Assembly: GCA_947178095.1 (NCBI GenBank) | Contig: CAMWWZ010000005.1 | Coordinates: 1-55,397 of the forward strand | DNA length: 55,397 nucleotides | Reading direction: 5' to 3' | Source: an uncultured Treponema sp. | GTDB lineage: Bacteria > Spirochaetota > Spirochaetia > Treponematales > Treponemataceae | Part shown: one piece after another, positions 27,217 through 34,540 of the stretch | Position numbering within the stretch: the first letter of the stretch is position 1 | How the letters are laid out: each line of letters opens with the position of its first letter | The notes under the pieces: model-generated | Seen by the model: the letters and a program-made list of their open reading frames with translations, nothing else | What the model was told of the DNA's origin: nothing | Databases searched by the model: none | Position numbers and translations under genes: made by a program

Positions 27217-27229
27217 ATGGGAGATGAAA

Positions 27230-27694
27230 ATGATTTACACAAAAGCCACGATAGAAGATGCCGCGCAGTTGGCGGAATTGAGGCTCGCTTATTTGGCGGA
27301 AGATTTCGGCGAATTGGAAGAAAAAGATTTTGAAACAATCAAGCGCGATTTGCCCGAATATTTTACGCGCAATCTGAACAAAAACATATTCGGCTATGTG
27401 GCAAAAGACGACGGCGAAATAATTTCCTGCGCGCTTTTGCTTGTGGTTGAAAAGCCGATGAGCCCCGCGTTTATCAACGGAAAAACCGGAACTGTTTTGA
27501 ATGTTTTTACAAAGCCCGAACATCGCCACAAAGGGCACGCGCGAAAAGTCATAAAAATGTTGATGGAAGGCGCGTCTGAAATGGGATTGAGCGTCGTGGA
27601 ACTCAAGGCGACGGAAGCAGGCTATGCTTTGTACAAATCGCTTGGCTTTCGCGATGCGACATCGAAATATCATCAGATGAGTTGGAGTAATTGA
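27230..27694 (+). CDS. GNAT family N-acetyltransferase
   Basis: The 154-residue acetyltransferase begins MIYTKATIEDAAQLAELRLA, the typical first helix of the fold. Motif A is KTGTVLNVFTKPEHRHKGHA with RKVIKMLMEGA, and motif B is AGYALYKSLGFRD, ending in a short tail. The acceptor is unknown. Of two in-frame ATGs (27224 and 27230), the second lies six bases after GGGAG and is preferred. It is the gene downstream of structured element copy 1 and overlaps or nearly abuts another GNAT gene. Confidence 0.88.
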   Translation: MIYTKATIEDAAQLAELRLAYLAEDFGELEEKDFETIKRDLPEYFTRNLNKNIFGYVAKDDGEIISCALLLVVEKPMSPAFINGKTGTVLNVFTKPEHRHKGHARKVIKMLMEGASEMGLSVVELKATEAGYALYKSLGFRDATSKYHQMSWSN

Positions 27695-27696
27695 AA

Positions 27697-28140
27697 TTGA
27701 AAATACGAAAAGCGGACGCGCGCGATGTTTCGCGGATTGCAGAAATTTCGGTTTTTGTAAAACGGATGAATTATCGCGCAATTTTTCACAACGATGATTA
27801 TTCTTTCAACGAATTGCAGGTGCTGTCCGTGGCGAAAGAATATTCGGCAAAAGAAATGCTCGATCATATTTGGGTTTATGATGACGGCATTGTAAAAGGA
27901 ATGATTCGCATTGATGGAGCGGAAATCAAGGAACTGTATGTCGATCATTTTTTTCAAGGCCAAGGAATCGGCGCGGAATTGATTGAGTTTGCGAAAAATG
28001 AACATCATGCAAAATTTTTGTGGGTGCTTGAAAAAAATATCGACGCGATTCGATTTTATGAGCGTCATGGTTTTCGCAAAACCGATACGAAGAAATTTGA
28101 AGCCGGCACAACGGAAAAAATTGTGCTGATGGAATGTTGA
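27697..28140 (+). CDS. GNAT family N-acetyltransferase
   Basis: The 147-residue protein has motif A ELYVDHFFQGQGIGAELIEF, and RFYERHGFRKTD as the second acetyl-CoA contact segment. The usual N-terminal KIRKADARDVSRIAEIS is present. The start is a TTG. TTG 27697 is nine bases after GGAG and gives a typical beginning; TTG 27691, overlapping the previous stop as TTGA, is an alternative. Either way it is coupled to the preceding acetyltransferase. The substrate is unknown. Confidence 0.85.
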   Translation: MKIRKADARDVSRIAEISVFVKRMNYRAIFHNDDYSFNELQVLSVAKEYSAKEMLDHIWVYDDGIVKGMIRIDGAEIKELYVDHFFQGQGIGAELIEFAKNEHHAKFLWVLEKNIDAIRFYERHGFRKTDTKKFEAGTTEKIVLMEC

Positions 28141-28169
28141 TTTGTGCGGACAATTCAAAAGAGGCTAGT

Positions 28170-29066
28170 ATGCGATTGTTGATATATGGCGCAGGCGTAA
28201 TCGGTTGTTTTTACGCAACTTTATTTAGCAAATCGGGGAATGAAGTCAGTTTGTATGCGAGAGGAAAAAGGCTTGAGGCGTTCAAAGAGAACGGTCTGCT
28301 ATATGAAATAAATGACAAGACATTCAGGGCGAAAGTAAACTTTATCGACAGTTTAGAAAAAAACGATAAATATGATTTTATATTTTTAACAGTAAAAGAA
28401 AATCAAGCACACACGGCGTTAAAAGAATTGAGGCTGAATGTCAGTCCAAATATAATTACCATGGTAAACACGCTTGAGCCGTACAGCAATTGGGAAGAAC
28501 TTTGTGGCAAGGGGCGCATCATTCCTGCATTTCCGGGAGCAGGCGGAAGTTTTGACAACGGCATTCTAAAAGCCGCTCTTACGCCACGAATTATTCAGCC
28601 CACCACATTTTCCGAAATCGACGGCAGCAAAACGGCACGTTTATCAAGCCTTGCAGAATTATTGAAAAAATCAAGAATTCCATACCAAATTGTAAAAGAC
28701 ATGCAAGCGTGGCAGCTGTGTCATCTTGCGATGGTTGTGCCGATTGCGGACGCTTATTATGAAGCGCAAAATCCAAAAGAGGTTTGGCGAGAAAATGAAA
28801 TAATGGTCAAAACTGCAAGGCGAATGAAAAGAAATTTTAATTTGCTTCATAATTTTGGAACGAAACTTTCGCCAAGAAAAATGAACATCTTCCGCTATTT
28901 TCCTGTTTTAATACTTAAAATTGGACTTACGATAATTTTCAAAAGCAATTTCGGAAATATATTTATGTATCAACATTCCATAAATGCCCCCGACGAAATG
29001 CGGTGCTTGCATGCACAGTTTTACCAATATTTAAAAGACAAGGCACATTTCATCCCGAATGATTGA
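28170..29066 (+). CDS. ketopantoate reductase-like (ApbA/PanE N-terminal family) oxidoreductase
   Basis: The 298-residue protein has a dinucleotide-binding start MRLLIYGAGVIGCFYATLFS with GAGVIG at 7-12, then YARGKRLEAFKENGL and a strand with FLTVKENQ. These fit the N-terminal domain of the PanE/ApbA family. The C-terminal domain is divergent: it has a basic patch and a hydrophobic stretch (FPVLILKIGLTIIF) rather than the standard PanE sequence. A true role in pantothenate synthesis is therefore doubtful. The start is ATG 28170 with GAGG upstream; the longer frame into the GNAT gene is not needed. Confidence 0.75.
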   Translation: MRLLIYGAGVIGCFYATLFSKSGNEVSLYARGKRLEAFKENGLLYEINDKTFRAKVNFIDSLEKNDKYDFIFLTVKENQAHTALKELRLNVSPNIITMVNTLEPYSNWEELCGKGRIIPAFPGAGGSFDNGILKAALTPRIIQPTTFSEIDGSKTARLSSLAELLKKSRIPYQIVKDMQAWQLCHLAMVVPIADAYYEAQNPKEVWRENEIMVKTARRMKRNFNLLHNFGTKLSPRKMNIFRYFPVLILKIGLTIIFKSNFGNIFMYQHSINAPDEMRCLHAQFYQYLKDKAHFIPND

Positions 29067-29125
29067 TTTGCCAACGAAAATAAAATTTGCGGCGTTTAAA
29101 CAGCATTCAATTCCAAATATTCTTC

Positions 29126-29154
29126 TTGCCCAAAAAGGCGCAATTCGCTATAAT
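29126..29154 (+). promoter_or_regulatory. gatB promoter
   Basis: TTGCCC (29126-29131) and TATAAT (29149-29154) are separated by 17 bases. The predicted transcript has a leader of about 120 bases. Confidence 0.7.
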
Positions 29155-29159
29155 TAGAG

Positions 29160-29283
29160 TCGTTGGAAGTTTTGCAATTTCCCAACAACTCTGACAACTT
29201 TTCAGGCTAGAGCCTTGCAAAGTTGCAATTTGCAGGAGTGCGCTTTCGGAGAATCTAGATTTTCGAAAGCGTTCAATAAAATT
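29160..29283 (+). promoter_or_regulatory. hairpin-rich gatB leader
   Basis: Three inverted repeats fill the leader: GAGTCGTTGG with CCCAACAACTC, a GGCTAGAGCC turn with GCAAA/TTTGC, and a near-perfect CGCTTTCG...CGAAAGCG stem that ends about ten bases before the start codon and hides the only GGAG in its 5' arm. There is no free SD before the ATG. The layout would allow control of translation, but no known riboswitch or T-box specifier pattern is seen. Confidence 0.45.
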
Positions 29284-30819
29284 ATGTCCATCGAAAAATA
29301 TGAAATCGTGATCGGCTGCGAAATCCACACGCAGCTTTTGACAAAGACCAAGGCTTTTTGCGCCTGCGAAAACCGTTACGGCGGAATGCCCGACACTCGA
29401 GTCTGCCCCGTTTGCTTGGGGCTTCCGGGCGCGATGCCGCGAGTGAGCAAAGGATATGTGGAACTTGGCGCAGTGGCGGGACTTGCCCTCAATTGCAAAA
29501 TCGCGCGCTTTACGAAATTCGATCGAAAGCATTATTTTTATCCCGACCTTGCGAAGGGCTATCAAATCACGCAGTACGACATTCCGCTTTGCAGCGATGG
29601 ATTCGTGGATTTGCCGATGCGCAATTATCCAAAGGACGAGCGTCAAGGCGGCGCGAAATTCCGCGAAAAGAATTTCGCAGGCGTTCCGTGCGTTTCGGCG
29701 GACGGAAAATATCGCCGCGTGAGAATCGAAAGAATTCACCTTGAAGAGGACGTGGGAAAATCGCTTCACATGGAAGGAGCGCATTCTTATATCGACTACA
29801 ATCGATGCGGCACGCCACTCATTGAAATCGTCACGAAGCCCGACATGACAAGCCCCGAAGAAGCCGCGCTTTTCATGCAAAGCGTCCAGGAAATTTTGCG
29901 CTATGTCAAAGTGACAAAAGGCAATCTCGAAGAAGGCAACATGCGCTGCGATGCGAACATCAACTTGAATGTTTGGGAAGATGGAAAAATTTTCCACACG
30001 CCGATTTCGGAAATAAAAAATTTGAACTCGTTCAAGGCGATTCGCGAAGCGTGCGCATACGAAGCCCAAAGGCAGCTCGAGGAATTCAAAAACGACCGAC
30101 AGCCGTTCGACGCGGGTTTCAAAGTTACGATGGGATGGGACGAGGCGGCCGGAAAGACCGTCGTCCAGCGCACGAAAAATTCTTTCGTGGATTATAGATT
30201 CGTCGTCGAGCCAGACATCAAGCCGTTTTCCGTGAGCGAAGATTTGATTGCGCGCGCGGGCGAAAAAGTGGGCGAGCTTCCCGAAGCCAAGCGCGAGCGT
30301 TTCAAAAAAGATTTTTCGCTTTCGGATTTCGACGCGGAGACTTTGACAGGAACTCGCGAACTTTCGCTTTGGTTTGAGGAAGCGGCGAAAAATTCGAAAA
30401 GTCCAAAGCGCGCCGCCAATTTGATTCTTTCGGAATTGCTCGCGCATCTCAACGAAAAAAATCTTTCGATAGGCGAAATCGCGCTCACGCCGTCGCACAT
30501 CGCGGAACTTGCCGATTCACTCGAGGAAGGAAAAATCACCTCGAAACAAGGAAAGGAAGTTTTCGCAAAAATGCTTGAGACGAACAAAATGCCTTCCGAA
30601 ATAATCCGCGAAGAAGGAATGGTGCAAATCAGCGATTCCGGCGCGATTGAAAAATTGGTGGAGCAAGTCCTCGCGCAAAACGAAAAGGCCGTGAACGACT
30701 ACAAGAGCGGCAAGACGAACGTGCTGGGCTGGCTCTGCGGCCAAGTGATGAAAATGTCGCAAGGCAAAGCCGACCCGAAGCAAGCGGCGGAATTCATACG
30801 AAAAAAGCTGGAAGCCTAA
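29284..30819 (+). CDS. gatB: Asp-tRNA(Asn)/Glu-tRNA(Gln) amidotransferase subunit B
   Basis: GatB is the kinase/tRNA-binding subunit of the GatCAB complex that makes Gln-tRNA(Gln) or Asn-tRNA(Asn). The 511-residue protein shows MSIEKYEIVIGCEIHTQL, then CPVCLGLPGAMP and KHYFYPDLAKGYQITQYD, then RIHLEEDVGKSLHM. It continues with GNMRCDANINL and the C-terminal helical/YqeY-like domain ending QVMKMSQGKADPKQAAEFIR. Insertions such as CGTPLIEIVTKPDM are normal. gatA and gatC are not in this window. The start is ATG 29284, although no SD is exposed. Confidence 0.95.
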   Translation: MSIEKYEIVIGCEIHTQLLTKTKAFCACENRYGGMPDTRVCPVCLGLPGAMPRVSKGYVELGAVAGLALNCKIARFTKFDRKHYFYPDLAKGYQITQYDIPLCSDGFVDLPMRNYPKDERQGGAKFREKNFAGVPCVSADGKYRRVRIERIHLEEDVGKSLHMEGAHSYIDYNRCGTPLIEIVTKPDMTSPEEAALFMQSVQEILRYVKVTKGNLEEGNMRCDANINLNVWEDGKIFHTPISEIKNLNSFKAIREACAYEAQRQLEEFKNDRQPFDAGFKVTMGWDEAAGKTVVQRTKNSFVDYRFVVEPDIKPFSVSEDLIARAGEKVGELPEAKRERFKKDFSLSDFDAETLTGTRELSLWFEEAAKNSKSPKRAANLILSELLAHLNEKNLSIGEIALTPSHIAELADSLEEGKITSKQGKEVFAKMLETNKMPSEIIREEGMVQISDSGAIEKLVEQVLAQNEKAVNDYKSGKTNVLGWLCGQVMKMSQGKADPKQAAEFIRKKLEA

Positions 30820-31046
30820 TAAAGGATTGGCGCGGAAGCCTCGGTGATATTAGACTCGGTCGCTTTCGCGACATGCTCAATCACTGGTTTTGCTACGTAA
30901 ACGCCATTGCCATCACTTGCACTATCCGCGGCGGTAACATACCCATGTCCGCGCTTGGTACGCAAGAACATCCACAACATGTACACGTCCCCGACAGGGA
31001 CTAAACGCAGATCGTCCCTGCTAGGGACAAAACATCTCTTTTTCAC
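30816..31046 (-). CDS. small open frame of unknown nature, possibly a gene fragment
   Basis: A 76-codon frame reads protein-like, with VGDVYMLWMFLRTKRGHGYV and NGVYVAKPVIEHVAKATES. I recognise no family and see no SD before its ATG. The 3' end overlaps the gatB stop region. Its first part lies over two GTCCC-N5-GGGAC palindromes. It could be a decayed remnant, a small gene, or chance. It shares the spacer between gatB and the helicase gene. Confidence 0.3.
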   Translation of the reverse strand: MKKRCFVPSRDDLRLVPVGDVYMLWMFLRTKRGHGYVTAADSASDGNGVYVAKPVIEHVAKATESNITEASAPILY

Positions 31047-31254
31047 TCCGCGCAGAATTTATTTGCGGAAATACGTTTGCGTTTTGCGGAAATAAATTTG
31101 AGAAAGCGTGAAAACTCGTTCCAAATGCCACAGACTGTCCATATAGAATGCATAGACTATACTGTATATATGGTATAGGCTACACCGCATATACAGTATA
31201 ATGTATTCCGCACATACGGTATAGGCTATACATTTTGAATTTCAAGGCTTGCCA
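30820..31254. other. 435-bp spacer between gatB and the defence island
   Basis: Contents in order are the small minus-strand frame (30816-31046), twin 15-base palindromes GTCCC-N5-GGGAC at 30987-31001 and 31014-31028, an AATTTATTT/AAATAAATT inverted repeat near 31056-31097, and an AT-rich array of 23-base repeats at 31141-31232. No terminator with a clear T-run was found after gatB. Confidence 0.6.
31141..31232. repeat. 23-bp tandem repeat array, four degenerate units
   Basis: Units start at 31141, 31164, 31187 and 31210. The last three share the frame G(T/C)AYATAYGGTATAGGCTA; the first is weaker (about 15 of 23 positions). The period equals that of a different repeat array at 37362-37439 on the other side of the restriction-modification island. 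Confidence 0.7.
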
Positions 31255-33801
31255 TTACGCCTTGTTATAGAAAATCCTTTCGTATGCTTCACGGCGGATT
31301 TCAGTGTCAAAGCCGCCCACTTCTGTTTCGTCCGCGTGGCGATCTATGCCCGTGTAGGAAAGCGAGGCATCTTCGTAACGCTTGAATTTGAAAATGGCGT
31401 CGTTCATAAGCGGCGCGTTGAAAACTCCGAGCGAACAGAGCAGCTCAAAATCCTTTACGTCAAGCCCCGTAACTTTCTTAAAAAGCGAAGGCTCAAGCTG
31501 CGTGATGATGTCGCGCAAAGAACGCTCGCGGTAATCGGTCAAGTACATAAAAACTGGCACTCGCGTCGCAAATTTTATCAGCTTTTCCTGTATCATCTTC
31601 CGCTTGCTTTTGTATTCTTTTTCTTCCTCGGAAAGAAGCCTTTTCTCTTGCTGCGTGAGTTTTTCATCTCCCTCTTTTTTCGCCTTTTTGACATGCTCGC
31701 TTTTGTTTATGATGGTCTGAATGTCCTGATTGAGCGCGCGGAATCCTTCAATGCGCATCAGCGCGTCGAGCGCGGCTTTATTGTTCAAAAGCCGGGAAAG
31801 CGTCTCGTTGTCCACATTTACCAGCAGGGCGGATTCCCAGCGGCGCGCGAGCAAAGTCGCGCTCGTCCCCGCCATCGCGATGTCCAGAACGTCCTGCGCG
31901 TTGATTTGCTTCATCGTGCTGCCGTCATAGGCAAGGACAGGCAGGAACGAGATGAACTCGGCGACCTTCTTTTCGGGATTGCTTTCCTCAACGTCCAGGC
32001 GGCAGGAATAGTCCGAAATCTGGCGCAAGGCGCGGTCAAGCGCAAAATCGAAGATGTAGCAGTTTTCCTTGAGGATGATTTTTTCGCCGTCGTCTCCCGC
32101 TATTTCCCACGGGCTTTGAACGCGGAACGCCGCCTGGAAATACGTTTCGGGCGAACTCAAGTTGCGGAGCATGAAAATTCCGCTCCACGGCCTCACCGTA
32201 ACGCCCGTCGTGAGTTTGCCGCACGAAAGCGTGATCGTTTTTGTCTCAAGCGGATTTTCCATGGCATCCTGCACGGGACGCAATGCCTCAAGCCCGATTC
32301 CCGCGCCGCTTCCCGCACAAACGACGATTTTGTAGCCGCGATAAAAAGCGTTCTGCTTTTGCTCCAAAAGATTTTTCATCGCAAAGCAGCTTGAAACATT
32401 CGGCAAAAACCAAAGCGTGTGCGAAAGAATGTTCAAAAGCCGCGCGTCGGAATAGGGCATCGGCGGACGCTTGTCTTGCCCCAATTTCATATCGTCAATG
32501 CTGCTCGGCAAATGCGAGCCGCGAATCAAGTCGAGCCATTTCTGCACTTCGTTCTCATGGACGAACCTCGCATGCGCCCCTTTGCCTTCCGCCGAGAAAA
32601 ACACGTTCAGGTCGAATTCATTGAACTCGCCTTGCATGGCGACCTGCCTGATGCTGTCCGGGATTTTATAGGTGAACATGACCATTTTCGGAAGCGAGCG
32701 GTATGGATTTTCTTTGCCGCGAAAGTTTTCTTTTGCGCGCTGCTCGTCAGAATACGTCCAGTTGAAAATCTGCTCTTCGATGAACTCGCCGCTGTTGAGC
32801 GCGCGGAAAGGCGTTCCCGAAAGGAACAAATAATAATCCGTCGTAATCGGAAGGAAGCTTTCGTTGCAGGCGTTCCCCGCCTCATTTTTCTGATACGCTT
32901 CCACGTCAAAATCAAAGTCATCCTCGTCGGGATTTTCAAAGAGCCTTTTTGCGTTCTCACGCCACGCACCAAAATGATATTCGTCAAAAATCACCAAATC
33001 CCAATTCGTCGTATGGATGAATTCGTTTTTCGCCTTGATGCCGCCGCTTTCGTTCCGCCCGAGCAAGTCCTGAAACGAGCCAAAAACGACAATCGGCTTT
33101 TTCTTGTCGCACTTTGAAAAGCTTTCGTCGATGTTGATGTCGTCGTTTTGTGCGTCCTTGTTGGAGACGAACTGCCAGCCCTCAAAGTCCACGTGCGAAA
33201 GCAAATCCTCGCGCCATGCCGATTCCACAGCGGGCTTGAACGTGAGGACGAGGACGCGGCGAAACCCCATCTTCTGCGCGAGCTTGTACGAGGCGAACGT
33301 TTTTCCAAAGCGCATTTTCGCGTTCCACAAGAATTTCGGCGGCCTTGAAGCCGCTTCTTTTTTTGCCCGCACAAAATAGTCGCTTGTCTTTCGCACGGCG
33401 TTTTCCTGTTCGGGGCGCATCTTGAAATCCTGCGTGCGCTTTTCTTCCGACGTTATTCCGTCCCGCACTTCCAAAATCGCCGCGCGCACGTCCTGCACAG
33501 AACAGGCGAACCATTCGTTTTTGTCATTTCCTTCGTTGAGCCGCCTGAAGCCGTTTTTGCGGAGAACGCGGTGAATCGCCTTGTCGGTGAAGATTGAGCC
33601 GTCCGCCCGCATCGCGCTTTCCTTGAGCAGAACCTTTGCCGGAACGCCCACCGTGTGCGTCTGCTCTTTTATGCGCTCGGTCACATCGCGCCCGGTGTAG
33701 CCCACTTTGACAAAGCCTTCATGCGACGGAACGCCGGGCAGCACATAGGCGTAAATCGTGGGATTGGATTTTGGGTGCTGTATAAAAAATTCTTCTTGCA
33801 T
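31255..33801 (-). CDS. GIY-YIG-like (T5orf172) plus DEAD/DEAH helicase protein of a restriction system
   Basis: The 848-residue protein has an N-terminal T5orf172/GIY-YIG-like segment (IYAYVLPG and FVKVGYTGRDVTERIKEQT, about 16-50, with EWF near 96-98). A superfamily 2 helicase motor follows: motif I NAKMRFGKT (160-168), motif II DEYH (273-276), and motif III LSGTPF (328-332). Later come TGVTVRPW and YFQAAFRVQSPW as motif VI-like sequence. The C-terminal ~250 residues are helical, including a Lys/Glu-rich coiled segment. Together with the two methyltransferase-like genes it would form a restriction complex. ATG 33801 follows AAGGAG; the longer frame adds sequence across the divergent DinJ promoter. 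Confidence 0.82.
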   Translation of the reverse strand: MQEEFFIQHPKSNPTIYAYVLPGVPSHEGFVKVGYTGRDVTERIKEQTHTVGVPAKVLLKESAMRADGSIFTDKAIHRVLRKNGFRRLNEGNDKNEWFACSVQDVRAAILEVRDGITSEEKRTQDFKMRPEQENAVRKTSDYFVRAKKEAASRPPKFLWNAKMRFGKTFASYKLAQKMGFRRVLVLTFKPAVESAWREDLLSHVDFEGWQFVSNKDAQNDDINIDESFSKCDKKKPIVVFGSFQDLLGRNESGGIKAKNEFIHTTNWDLVIFDEYHFGAWRENAKRLFENPDEDDFDFDVEAYQKNEAGNACNESFLPITTDYYLFLSGTPFRALNSGEFIEEQIFNWTYSDEQRAKENFRGKENPYRSLPKMVMFTYKIPDSIRQVAMQGEFNEFDLNVFFSAEGKGAHARFVHENEVQKWLDLIRGSHLPSSIDDMKLGQDKRPPMPYSDARLLNILSHTLWFLPNVSSCFAMKNLLEQKQNAFYRGYKIVVCAGSGAGIGLEALRPVQDAMENPLETKTITLSCGKLTTGVTVRPWSGIFMLRNLSSPETYFQAAFRVQSPWEIAGDDGEKIILKENCYIFDFALDRALRQISDYSCRLDVEESNPEKKVAEFISFLPVLAYDGSTMKQINAQDVLDIAMAGTSATLLARRWESALLVNVDNETLSRLLNNKAALDALMRIEGFRALNQDIQTIINKSEHVKKAKKEGDEKLTQQEKRLLSEEEKEYKSKRKMIQEKLIKFATRVPVFMYLTDYRERSLRDIITQLEPSLFKKVTGLDVKDFELLCSLGVFNAPLMNDAIFKFKRYEDASLSYTGIDRHADETEVGGFDTEIRREAYERIFYNKA

Positions 33802-33840
33802 AGTGGCAAAACTCCTTTTTATTGATTTTTTCACAATGTA

Positions 33841-33879
33841 TTTACAAAAGACACAATTTGGCATACAATATACGCCAAA
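33841..33879 (+). promoter_or_regulatory. promoter and operator of the DinJ-YafQ pair
   Basis: TTTACA (33841-33846) and TACAAT (33864-33869) are 17 bases apart. TTTGGC (33857-33862) and GCCAAA (33874-33879) form an inverted repeat that flanks the -10 box, a natural site for autorepression by the antitoxin. Confidence 0.7.
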
Positions 33880-33903
33880 AGCACAAGCAAACAGGAGAAT
33901 GAC

Positions 33904-34218
33904 ATGGCAACAGTAAGCACAAACATTCGCATTGACGAAAACGTAAAGGCGGAAGCCTCAAAACTTTTTGAAGGACTGGGACTCACCTTGAGCGACGCGG
34001 TGAACGTTTTTTTGCGGCAGTCGATTTTGCATCGCGGCGTTCCATTCAAAATCGAATATCCCGAAGAAAAGCCCAATCGGGCAACAATCCGCGCGATGAA
34101 AGAGGGCGACAGGTTTCTTGCGAAATACGCGAAGAATCCCGAAAAATACAAGAAAAATCCCAAGAAATACGGTTTGTACGACAACGTGGAAGAAGCTCTC
34201 GCGGAGCTGAAAAAATGA
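33904..34218 (+). CDS. RelB/DinJ family antitoxin
   Basis: The 104-residue protein has the DinJ/RelB-type N-terminal ribbon-helix-helix (NIRIDENVKAEASKLFEGLG then LTLSDAVNVFLRQSI and GVPFKI), followed by a longer basic linker (KYAKNPEKYKKNPKKYGLYD) and an acidic tail. It should neutralise the adjacent toxin and repress the promoter. AGGAG precedes the ATG, and its stop overlaps the toxin start (ATGA). Confidence 0.9.
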   Translation: MATVSTNIRIDENVKAEASKLFEGLGLTLSDAVNVFLRQSILHRGVPFKIEYPEEKPNRATIRAMKEGDRFLAKYAKNPEKYKKNPKKYGLYDNVEEALAELKK

Positions 34219-34517
34219 AAAGCAACAATGCTACATATATGTATTCCATAAAGTGGAGCAGCAAATTCAAAAAGGAATATAAGCTTGCCATCAGGCGGAA
34301 TTATAAAATCGAAGAGCTTGACGAAGTAATCATAACGCTTGCGAACGGCGAAACTCTCCCCGAAAAATACGAAGACCATGCTTTGGAAGGAAAGTGGAAA
34401 GGTCACCGCGAGTGTCATGTCCGCCCCGACTGGCTTTTGATTTACCAAATTAAAGAAGATATGCTCGTTTTGGAATTGACACGCACGGGAACTCACGCCG
34501 ACTTGTTCGGGAAGTGA
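34215..34517 (+). CDS. YafQ family mRNA interferase toxin
   Basis: The 100-residue toxin of the RelE/YafQ family has IKWSSKFKKEYKLAIRR and then the hallmark HALEGKWKGHRECHVRPDW with LLIYQI and TRTGTHADLF. YafQ proteins cut mRNA at the ribosomal A site. The His and aromatic residues of the active site (ECHVRPDW, THADLF) are present, so it looks intact. It lies convergent to the methyltransferase gene, 23 bases from its end. The pair therefore splits the minus-strand restriction-modification gene set. Confidence 0.92.
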   Translation: MKSNNATYMYSIKWSSKFKKEYKLAIRRNYKIEELDEVIITLANGETLPEKYEDHALEGKWKGHRECHVRPDWLLIYQIKEDMLVLELTRTGTHADLFGK

Positions 34518-34540
34518 TGTTTGATTGCGCATAAGCCAGC

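Larger units (their letters stand above)
26946..27223 (+). repeat. structured leader element, copy 1 (in front of a GNAT gene)
   Basis: This copy is about 88% identical by hand alignment to the minus-strand copy at 51028-50748. The order is as follows: SD GGGAG; stem P1 arm ATGATAAAAG; a GCAAGC/GCTTGC arm with inner ATTTACA/TGTAAAT; hairpin P4 (GAGTTTTTCAC...GTGAAAAACTC); P1 return arm CTTTTATCAT; hairpin AAGTTTCC/GGAAACTT; a larger arm closed by CATTC/GAATG; and a perfect 20-bp hairpin at 27175-27216 that abuts the SD GGGAG of the next gene. Compared with copy 2, two P1 pairs, two P4 pairs, one pair in the CATTC arm and one in the last hairpin change on both sides. That favours a selected fold. 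Confidence 0.8.
26884..27229 (+). other. 346-bp spacer holding a hairpin and a structured leader element
   Basis: After the GNAT stop come a short TTGACA-TTTTT-TGTCA inverted repeat and a TATGCGG/CCGCATA hairpin (26924-26950) followed by ATTTTTTA. The hairpin resembles a terminator. The structured repeat element then runs from 26946 to the SD of the next gene. A TTG-initiated extension of the downstream gene exists in this region, but it runs through the stem structures and is not considered coding. Confidence 0.6.

Noticed and set aside
27122..27229. N-terminal extension of the GNAT gene from an upstream TTG.
   Set aside because: It runs through the conserved stem structures and gives a basic low-complexity extension, while a proper SD and ATG exist at 27219-27230.
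29160..29283. T-box or other known riboswitch before gatB.
   Set aside because: No conserved T-box sequence, antiterminator or specifier loop could be identified by eye.
31141..31232. CRISPR array.
   Set aside because: Units are contiguous and degenerate with no unique spacers between identical repeats, and no cas gene is in the window.
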